Shown here piece after piece: positions 43,420-51,190 of a DNA stretch of 51,190 nt. Under the pieces are notes generated by a model, which was not told the origin of the DNA, ran no database searches, and saw only the letters and a program-made list of their open reading frames with translations. Position 1 is the stretch's first letter; the number at the start of each line of letters is the position of its first letter. Source of the DNA: Verrucomicrobiota bacterium (lineage in GTDB: Bacteria; Verrucomicrobiota; Verrucomicrobiia; Limisphaerales; JACPZS01); the NCBI GenBank assembly GCA_016195385.1, contig JACPZS010000120.1:1-51190 (forward strand). Direction: 5' to 3'. A program made the translations under genes and the position numbers.

Positions 43420-44310
43420 ATGAAAACAACTCGCCGAAATTTTCTTCGGGCAGCCGGCCTTGGCGTCGGTGCTGCCGCCTTTGCCAATTCATTCACGTCC
43501 GCCGCCGAAACACGCGCGGCGCCGACGTTCGCCGGGCAATCGAAGATGCGTCTTGGCATCGTGACTTACAATATCGCCAAGGACTGGGACATCGCGACCA
43601 TCATCCGGAATTGTGAAGAAGCAAAGTTTGAGGGCGTCGAGTTGCGGACAACGCACGCGCATGGCGTCGAAGTTTCTTTGAGCAAGGAGCAGCGCGCTGA
43701 AGTGCGAAAGCGCTTTGCCGACTCGAAAGTCATCTTGATGGGCTTGGGCAGCGCGTTTGATTATCACACGCCGGATCAGGCGAAGCTGCGCGCAGACATC
43801 GAGGCAACGAAACAATATCTCCTGCTCGCGCGCGACGTCGGCGCGTCCGGTGTCAAAGTCCGCCCGAATGCGTTGCCCAAAGAAGTGCCGCAGGAGAAAA
43901 CTCTGGAACAAATTGGACGTTCATTGCATGAACTCGGCAACTTCGCCCGCGATCTCGGCCAGCTCATCCGCCTGGAAGTTCACGGCGCGGAAACATCGCT
44001 GCTGCCGAACATCAAAAAGATTCTCGACGTGGCTAATCATCCGAGCGTCGGCATTTGCTGGAATTCAAACCAGACTGACCTCGACGGTGAAGGCTTCGAT
44101 CATAACTTCAATCTGGTGAAGAAGAAAATTTTCTCCGTCCACATGCGCGACTTGTTCCTTGACGAATATCCATTCCGCAAGTTGCTCACGGGCTTGAACG
44201 GCGTGGGCTTCACCGGGTTCTGTCTGGCGGAAATTCCGGAGAGCAAAGATCCTGTGCGCGTGATGAAGTATCTTCGCGCGCTGTGGCTCGCGTATCAAAA
44301 CCTCCAGTAA
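43420..44310 (+). CDS. Exported sugar phosphate isomerase/epimerase-like TIM-barrel protein
   Basis: 296 residues from ATG 43420, with a twin-arginine signal TTRRNFLRAAGLGVGAAAFA. An AP-endonuclease-2/xylose-isomerase-like TIM barrel follows: MRLGIVTYNIAKDWDI, AKFEGVELRTTHAHGVE, LIRLEVHGAETS, VGICWNSNQTD and FSVHMRDL. Metal-binding Glu, Asp and His positions are recognisable. Such Tat-exported proteins are common in Verrucomicrobia and Planctomycetes and act on unknown sugars. The TPR-redoxin gene follows after 16 bases, suggesting co-transcription. Confidence 0.85.
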   Translation: MKTTRRNFLRAAGLGVGAAAFANSFTSAAETRAAPTFAGQSKMRLGIVTYNIAKDWDIATIIRNCEEAKFEGVELRTTHAHGVEVSLSKEQRAEVRKRFADSKVILMGLGSAFDYHTPDQAKLRADIEATKQYLLLARDVGASGVKVRPNALPKEVPQEKTLEQIGRSLHELGNFARDLGQLIRLEVHGAETSLLPNIKKILDVANHPSVGICWNSNQTDLDGEGFDHNFNLVKKKIFSVHMRDLFLDEYPFRKLLTGLNGVGFTGFCLAEIPESKDPVRVMKYLRALWLAYQNLQ

Positions 44311-44326
44311 GTCGCTGCACCATCTT

Positions 44327-46642
44327 ATGAAGACCAGAATTCTCACCTGCCTGACGGCGGTGCTGCTGGGCAGCCAATTCGTCGCGCGCGCCGATGACGA
44401 ACCGGCAGGCAGCAGCACGAACACGCCCCCGATCCTCGCCGGCCACTCGTCGCACGGCGAAGCGTTCAACGAAGGCCCGCGGCAGAAGGCGTATCTGATG
44501 CCCGGCACGGGCAAGGTGAACTTTCCGATCACGACCAAGGAGCCGCTCGCGCAGAAATTTTTCAACCAGGGCGTCGGCCAGCTTTACGGCTTCTGGTACT
44601 TTGAAGCCGAGCGTTCGTTTCGGCAGGTGCTCGCGCTGGACACGAATTGCGCGATGGCCTACTGGGGCATGGCGTCGGCGAACGTCAACAACGACAAACG
44701 CGCGAAGGAGTTCATCGCGAAAGCCGCGCCGCTCACGAACCAAGTCTCGCGCCGCGAAGTGCTGTGGATAGATTCGCTCGCCGCGTTTTATCGGGACGAG
44801 AAAAAAGAGATGAAGGATCGCAAACGCGAACTCGTGCGCGGGCTGGAAAAGATTGTTTATGAATTTCCCGACGACATCGAAGCGAAGGCGTTTCTCGCCG
44901 TTCAAATCTGGCAGAACGCGGGCAGCGATTTGCCCATCACGAGCCATCAAGCGGTCGAGTCGCTGCTCAAAGAAGTTTTCGCCACCGAACCAATGCACCC
45001 GGCCCATCACTTCCGGATTCATCTTTGGGACGGCGAAAATCCCATCCGCGCGCTGCCGTCCGCCGCGCGTGGCGGTCAGGCTGCCCCCGGCATCGCGCAC
45101 ATGTGGCACATGCCGGGGCACACGTATTCCAAGCTCAATCGCTACGCCGACGCGGCCTGGCAGCAGGAAGCTTCGGCGCGCGTCGATCACGCGCACATGA
45201 TTCGCGACCGCGTGCTGCCGGATCAAATCCACAACTACGCGCACAACAATTCGTGGCTCGTTGACAATTTGAATTTCGTCGGCCGCGTGCGCGACGCCGT
45301 CGATCTCGCGAAGAACATGATCGAACTGCCGCAACATCCCAAATACAACACGCTCACAAATTACAGCAGCGCCAAACTGGGTCGCTCGGCGTTGATTGAA
45401 ACGCTCCTGCGCTACGAACTTTGGGACGAACTGATTGTCCTGAGCGAGACGGTTTATCTGCCGGTGACGGACATTGCCGAAGAGCAGGCGCGTCGCGCCC
45501 ACGCGCTCGGCGTCGCGTGGTTGAGCAAAGGGGATTTGGAAATGGGCCGCACCTACACGCGTGAAGTCGAAGCCGCGCTCAAGAAAATCAAAAGCGAGCG
45601 GCAGACTGCGGGCGAGGAGGCCGAAGCCAAGGCGCGTAAAGAAAAGCAGCCCGCCGACAGAATTGCCAGGGCGATGGCCGACGCGATGCAGGGCTTCCTC
45701 AAGCGCGCCGAACCGGTTGAAAATCAATTGACCGAGTTGAAGGGCTTTGCCGCGCTCGCGGAAAAATCCGTCGAGAAAGCGAACGAGCTTTACGAACAAA
45801 TCAAAGAGCCGCGCAAAGATCGCTGGTCGCGATTTTACTCGCTGGCGGGCGACCACGACCACGACCGCGCCGAGCAACTCGCACGCGAAGCCGCCGAGAA
45901 AGGCACAAATCAGGTCCAACTCCTGGCAAACCATGTGGACGTGCTGCAACGCGGCGGCAAAACGAACGAACTGGCCGAGGCATTTCAGAAATTGCGGACG
46001 CTTTCGAGCGACCTCGAAATCGACACGCCGATCTTTCAACGGCTCGCGAGCGCGGCGCGGGATTTGAACCTGCCGGAGAATTGGAAACGCGTCTCGCCGG
46101 CGCCGACCGACGTAGGTGATCGTCCGGCCCTGAGCAGTTTGGGACCGTTCCGCTGGCATCCCTCGATCGCGCCCGATTGGAACCTGCCCAACGCCGACGG
46201 AAAAAATCTTTCGCTCGCCGAGAGCCGTGGCAAACCGGTGCTCGTGATTTTCTACCTCGGCCACGGCTGCGCGCACTGCATCGAGCAACTGAAAGCATTT
46301 TCGCCGCTGGCACGCGAGTTCGCCGAGGCTGGGATTTCCATCGTGGCCGTGGGCACCGATTCGGTCGACGGATTGAGGAAGATGGCGGACAAGAACAAGG
46401 ACGGCACTGGTTTTCCGTTCCCGCTCGTTTCGGATGCGAGCCTGGCGACGTTCAAGGCGTATCGTGCGTTCGATGATTTCGAGAACATGCCGCTGCATGG
46501 AACTTTCCTCGTCGATGGCGACGGCCTTGTGCGCTGGCAGGACATCAGCTACGAGCCGTTCACCGAAGCCAGGTTTCTCCTCGAAGAATCCAAGCGCCTC
46601 TTGAGCCAGCCGAAGCCACAGATCGCTTCACGCGGACGGTAG
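44327..46642 (+). CDS. Exported TPR protein with C-terminal redoxin (AhpC/TSA-like) domain
   Basis: 771 residues. A signal peptide (ILTCLTAVLLGSQFVARA) precedes TPR-like helices (FEAERSFRQVLALDTNCAMAY onward). A His-rich middle follows at about 220-310 (MHPAHHFRIHLWD, IAHMWHMPGHTY, IHNYAHNN). The C-terminal thioredoxin fold begins at about 620 with APDWNLPNADGKNLSLAE and has the redox motif GHGCAHCIEQL (C-x-x-C). The His clusters could bind metal or heme iron, which is an inference. The redoxin end suggests thiol-disulfide or peroxide chemistry in the periplasm. A long antisense open frame here is a codon-bias shadow. Confidence 0.82.
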   Translation: MKTRILTCLTAVLLGSQFVARADDEPAGSSTNTPPILAGHSSHGEAFNEGPRQKAYLMPGTGKVNFPITTKEPLAQKFFNQGVGQLYGFWYFEAERSFRQVLALDTNCAMAYWGMASANVNNDKRAKEFIAKAAPLTNQVSRREVLWIDSLAAFYRDEKKEMKDRKRELVRGLEKIVYEFPDDIEAKAFLAVQIWQNAGSDLPITSHQAVESLLKEVFATEPMHPAHHFRIHLWDGENPIRALPSAARGGQAAPGIAHMWHMPGHTYSKLNRYADAAWQQEASARVDHAHMIRDRVLPDQIHNYAHNNSWLVDNLNFVGRVRDAVDLAKNMIELPQHPKYNTLTNYSSAKLGRSALIETLLRYELWDELIVLSETVYLPVTDIAEEQARRAHALGVAWLSKGDLEMGRTYTREVEAALKKIKSERQTAGEEAEAKARKEKQPADRIARAMADAMQGFLKRAEPVENQLTELKGFAALAEKSVEKANELYEQIKEPRKDRWSRFYSLAGDHDHDRAEQLAREAAEKGTNQVQLLANHVDVLQRGGKTNELAEAFQKLRTLSSDLEIDTPIFQRLASAARDLNLPENWKRVSPAPTDVGDRPALSSLGPFRWHPSIAPDWNLPNADGKNLSLAESRGKPVLVIFYLGHGCAHCIEQLKAFSPLAREFAEAGISIVAVGTDSVDGLRKMADKNKDGTGFPFPLVSDASLATFKAYRAFDDFENMPLHGTFLVDGDGLVRWQDISYEPFTEARFLLEESKRLLSQPKPQIASRGR

Positions 46643-46715
46643 TGCGGCGTTTGTCCCCAATCGTGCTGATGGATTTGCTGGTGTTCCAGAGTGTCTTGGC
46701 TAGCGTCAGCGTCCG

Positions 46716-48134
46716 ATGATTTTAGAGAAAATTTCCTCCGTTCACTTCGTCGGGATCGTCGGCACGGCGATGGCCGCCGCTGCCGCCGCGATGCAGGAAA
46801 AAGGCTTTCGCGTCAGCGGCTCGGATCAAAATGTCTATCCACCGATGTCCACTTTTCTGGCGGAGAAAAGGATCAAAGTCATGGTCGGCTACGCGGAGAA
46901 AAATCTGGCGCAACGGCCGGATCTCGTCGTGATCGGCAATGCGATTTCGCGCGGCAATCCCGAGGTGGAGTTCGTGCTTGAACACAAGCTGCGCTACTGC
47001 TCGCTGCCGGAGTTGTTGAAGGAGTTTTTCATTCGCGGCAAACGGTCGCTCGTCGTCACAGGCACGCACGGCAAGACGACGACGACTTCGCTGCTGGCGT
47101 GGATGTTCGAGCACAGTGGCCGGCGGCCGAGTTTTCTCATCGGGGGCATTCCGAACAATCTCGGCCAGGGCGCGCGCTTCACGGACAGCGAGTGGTTCAT
47201 CATCGAGGGCGACGAATACGACACGGCCTTCTTCGACAAGCGCAGCAAGTTTGTCCACTACCTGCCCGAAGTGGCGATCATCAACAATCTCGAGTTCGAC
47301 CACGCCGACATTTTTGAAAACCTCGCCGCCGTCCAAACAACGTTCCGGCGGCTGATCAATCTCGTGCCGCGCAATGGCCTGCTGCTGGCAAACGGCGACG
47401 ATGCGAATCTCGCGCCACTGCTCGACGTGAAGCATTGTCCTGTCCGGCGATTCGGGCTGGGCACCGAGAACGAGATTCGCGCAATTGATCTGGAACTCGG
47501 TGGAGCCACGTCGAAATTTGTCCTGGCACCCCACGGATCGCCGGCTCCGGACTTTCCGTTTCGCATTCCCCTAACCGGCGAACTCAATGTGCGCAACGCG
47601 CTGGCGGTCGCCGCCTGCGCGCGGCATTGCGGTTTGAGTGATGAAGAAATTCAGGCGGGGTTCTACACTTTCACCGGCATTCGTCGTCGGATGGAAGTAC
47701 GCGGCGTGAGCGGCGGCGTGACAGTCGTGGATGATTTCGGCCATCATCCGACGGCGATTCGCGAAACGCTTCGCGCACTGCGGATTAAATTTCCTGGCCA
47801 ACGAGTGTGGGCGGTTTTCGAACCGCGCTCCAACACGACCCGACGAAATGTATTTCAATCCGAACTGGTGGAAGCACTGGCGCTGGCGGATGGCGCGGTC
47901 GTCGCCGAAGTGGGGCGGCTGGAATTATTGAAAGCCGACGAACGACTCGACCCGGAGAAATTGATGCGAGATTTGCGCTCGCACGACAAACCTGCCGCGT
48001 ACCTGCCGACGGTCGAAGCGATTGTGGAGCACATCGGCCAGGCGGTTTCTCCCGGCGATGTCGTATGCGTCTTCAGCAACGGTGGCTTCGGCGGCATTCA
48101 CGAAAAGCTGTTGCAGCGGTTTGCGGAAAGCTGA
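46716..48134 (+). CDS. mpl: UDP-N-acetylmuramate:tripeptide ligase Mpl
   Basis: A 472-residue Mur ligase. The N-terminal Rossmann domain has VHFVGIVGTAMAAAA and VSGSDQNVYPPMSTFL, the ATP P-loop is VTGTHGKTTTTSLLAWM, then GDEYDTAFFDKRSKF, NNLEFDHADIFENL and, in the C-terminal domain, TVVDDFGHHPTAIRETL. The phrase 'YPPMS' and the DEYDTAFFDKRSKF segment separate Mpl from MurC. Mpl re-attaches recycled L-Ala-gamma-D-Glu-mDAP tripeptide to UDP-MurNAc, indicating a peptidoglycan-recycling Gram-negative envelope. Confidence 0.92.
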   Translation: MILEKISSVHFVGIVGTAMAAAAAAMQEKGFRVSGSDQNVYPPMSTFLAEKRIKVMVGYAEKNLAQRPDLVVIGNAISRGNPEVEFVLEHKLRYCSLPELLKEFFIRGKRSLVVTGTHGKTTTTSLLAWMFEHSGRRPSFLIGGIPNNLGQGARFTDSEWFIIEGDEYDTAFFDKRSKFVHYLPEVAIINNLEFDHADIFENLAAVQTTFRRLINLVPRNGLLLANGDDANLAPLLDVKHCPVRRFGLGTENEIRAIDLELGGATSKFVLAPHGSPAPDFPFRIPLTGELNVRNALAVAACARHCGLSDEEIQAGFYTFTGIRRRMEVRGVSGGVTVVDDFGHHPTAIRETLRALRIKFPGQRVWAVFEPRSNTTRRNVFQSELVEALALADGAVVAEVGRLELLKADERLDPEKLMRDLRSHDKPAAYLPTVEAIVEHIGQAVSPGDVVCVFSNGGFGGIHEKLLQRFAES

Positions 48135-48139
48135 ACATC

Positions 48140-48174
48140 GGGACAAAAACTGGGTTCAACTCAGTTTGTCGCCC
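48140..48174. terminator. Possible bidirectional terminator between mpl and the MauE-like gene
   Basis: The converging 3' ends share an imperfect inverted repeat, GGGACAAAAACTG and CAGTTTGTCGCCC around a 9-base loop, with bulges. A short A-run on one arm and a T-run on the other would serve both strands. It overlaps the last codons of the minus-strand gene, so the call is tentative. Confidence 0.35.
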
Positions 48175-48683
48175 GGCGACTTCTTCAGCAGTTCCGGTCG
48201 GAGACAAAATATCCCTCCGCGCAAAAATGTCAGCCAGGTCGCTGTGATGATCAGCAGGCAATTTTCCGCCAGCTTGCGGCAGATCAAAACTTCGCCAGCG
48301 CCGCAGCCACAATCGAACTTGATCGCGCAAAAGGGCAGTCCACCCGCTTTTTGCATGGCAAGCGCGCGCATCAAGACGGCGGTTGTGAAAGGCACGAGCA
48401 CGGCGACGAGCAGCAGCGCCGCGCCACGCACCGCGATGCCGCAGACGAGCAGCAAGCCACAGAAAATCTCGAACCACGGCAAAGTCGCCGCCACGAAATT
48501 CAGGGCGACGTGATGCAGCGGCAAATCATACTGACGGACGAGCTTGAGAAATTCCACCGGGTGCAGCGCCTTGTGCAGCCCCATGTAGATGAACAGCGCG
48601 CCGACCAGCCAGCGCGCGAGCGCCGCCGCGTAATCCACGCCACGCGTTTGTGCCGTTGTTTCACCAGATGAGGTTGCGCTCAT
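48156..48683 (-). CDS. MauE/DoxX-family membrane protein
   Basis: 175 residues with four TM helices: LARWLVGALFIYMGLHKAL, VAATLPWFEIFCGLLLVCG, GAALLLVAVLVPFTTAVL and a last segment NCLLIITATWLTFL. The first-helix G-L-x-K pattern and the FCGLLL segment match MauE/DoxX-type proteins, some of which support disulfide or sulfur chemistry. A Cys-rich CAIKFDCGCGAGEVLICRKL loop precedes the last helix. ATG 48683 overlaps the rhodanese gene stop by four bases (ATGA), so translation is coupled. Confidence 0.8.
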   Translation of the reverse strand: MSATSSGETTAQTRGVDYAAALARWLVGALFIYMGLHKALHPVEFLKLVRQYDLPLHHVALNFVAATLPWFEIFCGLLLVCGIAVRGAALLLVAVLVPFTTAVLMRALAMQKAGGLPFCAIKFDCGCGAGEVLICRKLAENCLLIITATWLTFLRGGIFCLRPELLKKSPGDKLS

Positions 48684-49306
48684 GGCTTCGCTGCGGGCGT
48701 GAGCATCTGGCCGCTGCCGCGCGCGCCGGTTTCCACACTGCGCCCTTGCGTCGTCCACTCGGTAATGCCGCCGAGATAGACGACGAGGTTTTCGCGCGGA
48801 ATGCCCGCGTCGCGCAATGCAACGGCGGCAAATTCGCTGTCCTCGCACTGGCCGCCGGTGCAATAGACGACCACTTTCATCGCGTTCAAACAAGCAGGCA
48901 GAATCGCGGGCAAATAATTTTCAGGACGGTAATGATTGAACTGCCACGCGCCGGGGATGTGCCCAGCGGAAAAATGATCGTCGTCGCGGGCATCGACAAA
49001 AACGATCAGCCCCTGCTCGTAACGCGGATCTTTGAAAAGTTCAAAGACTTCGTTGCCGTTTGCAATCGCGAAGCCGCGCTGCTGTAACCGCAGCGCGGCG
49101 GCTTGGGAAGGATCGGTGGGCGGCGAATTGGAAATAGCAGCCGTTTGGCCAACGGTGGCAGGCCCGTCAACCGCAGGCAGCACGGGAAAATAATTTCTCG
49201 CGAGCCGAAGTCCGCGCGGCGAAAGCGCATTGGCTGCCAGCGCCAGGGCCAGGCCGGTCACCGCCACGACCAGCGCTTCCAGCAGGACGGTGCGAGCTGC
49301 TCGCAT
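48680..49306 (-). CDS. Membrane-anchored rhodanese-domain protein
   Basis: 208 residues: an N-terminal TM or uncleaved signal (ALVVAVTGLALALAANAL), a linker, then a rhodanese domain from about 85 with FVDARDDDHFSAGHIPGA and the active-site Cys loop VVYCTGGQCEDS. It ends with VVYLGGITEWTTQG. Rhodaneses transfer sulfane sulfur or act as redox sensors. It is the middle gene of a DUF1573-rhodanese-MauE run, a set linked by position to periplasmic sulfur or thiol handling. Confidence 0.87.
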   Translation of the reverse strand: MRAARTVLLEALVVAVTGLALALAANALSPRGLRLARNYFPVLPAVDGPATVGQTAAISNSPPTDPSQAAALRLQQRGFAIANGNEVFELFKDPRYEQGLIVFVDARDDDHFSAGHIPGAWQFNHYRPENYLPAILPACLNAMKVVVYCTGGQCEDSEFAAVALRDAGIPRENLVVYLGGITEWTTQGRSVETGARGSGQMLTPAAKP

Positions 49307-49318
49307 GGCGGGCCGAAG

Positions 49319-50386
49319 CTATTTCGTACCCGTCGCCTTGGCGGCGGGGGTGCCGGGCGGCGGGCCCATGACGAGGATGTTCGCCGATACGATGGGACGC
49401 TTGGGATGCGTGGTTTTGACCTTCAACTCCAGCGGCGTGCCGGGAGCCGGATTGAAACCTTCCGGATACTCAATCGTCAGCGAGAAGGTTTTGCCGGGGG
49501 TTGATTCGTTGATCTGAACTTTCACGCCCTCCGCATTGACCGAAGCCTCAGTGAGCTTTACCGGCGTGCTGCTGTTGTTCATGACAAAGGCCGATTGCTT
49601 GTAAGCCGCCATCGATTGTCGCGCCGGGAGATTGAGCACGTTGGGGCTGATTGTCACGGCTTGGCGCAACATGGCAAAAGCCGAGAAGCTGACAACCGGC
49701 TGGTTCGGCCACGAAGTCTTGAGCGAGATTTGCGAAGAAATACTGCCGATGTTAGTGAGCGTTGACCCGGCGAAGGTGATGTGCAGTTCAAATTCCTTGT
49801 TCGGTTGCACAGTTTTCAACTCAGTTTTGAAAGCGGGATTGGAGGCGGATTGCAACTCCAGCGTGAGCGGGTCGTCCGTACGATTGGTGATCTTGACGAT
49901 GCGCGTTTCGTTCGTGGCCTCGTCCTCCACCGGCAGGAACTGGACGTAAGTCGGCTGGATGTCGAGAGCCTTCCAGATGTCCGCTTTGAGTTGGAGCGAG
50001 CTGATGCTCTTGGCCGGATCGTTGCAGGTGATGGTCACCGATTTTGTCACCGGGCCGGAATAGTTCGCCGGGTTAAACTGAATTGGAATCCGGCCCGTTT
50101 TGCCCGGCTGAATTTCCTTGTCCCAGGTGCCGGCGGTCGTGCAACCACAGCCTGGTTTCACTTCCAGGATTTGCAGCACGGCATTGCCGGTATTGGTCAC
50201 GATAAAATCGTGGCGAAGTGGTTCGGTGGTTGTCACTTTGCCGAAATCGTGAATCAGTTCGGAAAATTCAATGCGCGGGGCCGCGTTGGTTTTCGCCGCT
50301 TCCGCGGCGGCAACGCATTCAGCGAGCAAAGCAGTGAGCAATGCCACTCCGAACACGCGTGCAAAGTTTAAGTAAAAAGTTTTCAT
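49319..50386 (-). CDS. DUF1573-domain exported protein
   Basis: 355 residues. The signal peptide (VFGVALLTALLAECVAAAEA) is followed by DUF1573: FSELIHDFGKVTTTEPLRHDF, FIVTNTGNAVLQILEVKPGCGCTTA (the paired-Cys signature) and GRIPIQFNPANYSGPVTKSVTI. Two further immunoglobulin-like beta domains extend to the C terminus. It is probably periplasmic and structural or adhesive. It leads the three-gene minus-strand operon, 12 bases before the rhodanese gene. Confidence 0.88.
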   Translation of the reverse strand: MKTFYLNFARVFGVALLTALLAECVAAAEAAKTNAAPRIEFSELIHDFGKVTTTEPLRHDFIVTNTGNAVLQILEVKPGCGCTTAGTWDKEIQPGKTGRIPIQFNPANYSGPVTKSVTITCNDPAKSISSLQLKADIWKALDIQPTYVQFLPVEDEATNETRIVKITNRTDDPLTLELQSASNPAFKTELKTVQPNKEFELHITFAGSTLTNIGSISSQISLKTSWPNQPVVSFSAFAMLRQAVTISPNVLNLPARQSMAAYKQSAFVMNNSSTPVKLTEASVNAEGVKVQINESTPGKTFSLTIEYPEGFNPAPGTPLELKVKTTHPKRPIVSANILVMGPPPGTPAAKATGTK

Positions 50387-50454
50387 AGATTTATCGAACG
50401 CGCCAAGCCTGGCTCAGATTCAGTGAGGGCTAATACTACAACTGCACCCACGAT

Positions 50455-51061
50455 TCAAGCCTCCATTTGCACTGTGCCGCCACGATGTAATGATAGCCAG
50501 GGAGAGTTGAGGACGTTTGCCGTCGGTCGCGGCGGTCTTGTGTTCGCGGCTCTGGATGTGTTCCACGGCCTGCCCCAATCCATGCGCTTGACCGTCGCCA
50601 CGATGCCAAGGAAACCGTCCACCGCGTCGGACAGCGGCCGGTCGCCCAGCTTGCGGACCGCGGCAAGGTATTCGGTGATCGCGCGCACGGCAGAAATCGT
50701 CTGTCCTCGCTCACGGCGAAAACTTTCCACCGCGTCGAGCACCGCCAACACACCGCGCGTCTGTGCCGTTGTGAGCGCCGCCTGCGAACCGTGACTCATC
50801 TCGCGCACGAGTTGATCGGCGGTACTCATGGCCTCCGAATAGGTGCCGTAGCTGGTCATGCGCCGGCTGTCGCCCACATAAGCGGCCACGCGGTAGAAAT
50901 GATATTTCCGGGTCTTGCCGTAGATTTTGGCCTCGGCTTTTCGATGGCGGACGACTACCGGGAACCCATGGTCTTGGCTAGGAATTCGGGCGGAATTTGT
51001 GTGCGATCTGTGGGGAAAGGCGCGACGGCTTTTTCTTGGTGAGCGGCGAAAACTTCACCAT
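50455..51061 (-). pseudogene. Decayed N-terminal part of a phage-type integrase
   Basis: Reading leftward from ATG 51061 there is a short start (MVKFSPLTKKKPSRL) ending at a stop. In another frame come FPVVVRHRKAEAKIYGKTRK, FYRVAAYVGDSRRMTSYGTY, then VREMSHGSQAALTTAQTRGV and DAVDGFLGIVATVKRMDW. After a further shift comes a frame giving SREHKTAATDGKRPQLSL. These pieces follow, in order, the N-terminal/core-binding region of an integrase-like family that I associate with Verrucomicrobia. At least two frameshifts and a missing catalytic domain show it is dead. It starts 27 bases from a tRNA-Pro 3' end, a usual integration site. Confidence 0.6.
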
Positions 51062-51087
51062 CACCAATGTTTACCGCATTAAAAAGA

Positions 51088-51165
51088 TGGTCGGGGCGGT
51101 GAGATTTGAACTCACGACCCCTGCAACCCCATTGCAGTGCGCTAGCCGGGCTGCGCTACGCCCCG
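51088..51165 (-). tRNA. tRNA-Pro (anticodon GGG)
   Basis: The minus strand folds as a complete 78-nt cloverleaf: acceptor CGGGGCG/CGCCCCG, D arm GCGC/GCGC, anticodon stem CTGCA/TGCAG with loop ATGGGGT (anticodon GGG), T arm GTGAG/CTCAC with TTCAAAT, discriminator A and an encoded CCA end. The G-rich acceptor and GGG anticodon identify proline. Confidence 0.93.
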
Positions 51166-51190
51166 ACGACGCCGGACATTATATCAGGAA

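Noticed and set aside
44210..46498. Long antisense open frame of 762 codons
   Set aside because: It mirrors the TPR-redoxin gene; high GC third positions leave the complementary frame open. Its composition is His/Arg/Phe-rich without motifs.

Overview
The window reads as a chromosomal piece of a moderately GC-rich Gram-negative bacterium, most likely a Verrucomicrobiota member of the Pedosphaera/Limisphaerales type. This is an inference from gene content. The window has a FadL-type outer-membrane protein, Mpl-type murein recycling, a paired PilT set, ThuA, LarA-like and TPR-redoxin proteins, a DUF1573/rhodanese/MauE cluster, and an integrase remnant of a kind I associate with that phylum. No rRNA is present. 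The only tRNA is tRNA-Pro(GGG) at the right edge.

Layout. (a) 1-4538 is a tightly overlapping operon: a histidine-kinase tail, a receiver protein with an HATPase-like C terminus, a sigma-54 activator with a receiver lacking its phospho-acceptor, and a 620-residue protein with a complete APH/protein-kinase-like core. It is visibly AT-richer than the rest and looks acquired. (b) 4549-7029 is an accessory patch of decaying toxin-antitoxin modules: an antitoxin split by a ~149-bp inverted-repeat element, a DUF433/DUF5615 pair whose toxin has an in-frame TGA, and a VapBC-like pair whose toxin lacks its first catalytic Asp. It also holds a 120-bp MITE-like element with an 8-bp target duplication and an 18-unit, 21-bp degenerate tandem repeat. 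(c) 7030-14757 holds mixed housekeeping and envelope genes (LOG family, M16 peptidase, a TMTC-like gene broken by TGA, dUTPase, Gfo/Idh/MocA oxidoreductase, MsrP). (d) 14892-23990 has a FadL-like porin and an SDR, followed by the most notable locus: a SAM methyltransferase, a membrane sensor kinase and two receiver-kinase proteins, in the order of the Ralstonia phcB-phcS-phcR-phcQ fatty-acid-ester quorum-sensing operon. (e) 24054-29205 has panC, nadB, an RbsA-type ABC ATPase and a DpnA-like orphan DNA methyltransferase. (f) 29224-33302 has an NDUFAF7-like methyltransferase, two PilT-family ATPases and a degenerate receiver protein. (g) 33478-46642 is mainly sugar and periplasmic metabolism (SMP-30, ThuA, LarA-like, xylulokinase, TIM-barrel isomerase, TPR-redoxin) with an ECF sigma factor, a Xer-type recombinase and NDH-2. 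(h) 46716-51165 has mpl, a DUF1573-rhodanese-MauE operon, a decayed integrase and the tRNA next to it.

The strongest candidates for something undescribed are the Phc-like signalling locus outside the Betaproteobacteria, possibly linked to the neighbouring fatty-acid porin and ketoreductase-like SDR, and the kinase-activator-phosphotransferase operon at the left edge. At least six genes in the window are broken or have lost catalytic residues, concentrated in the accessory patch.
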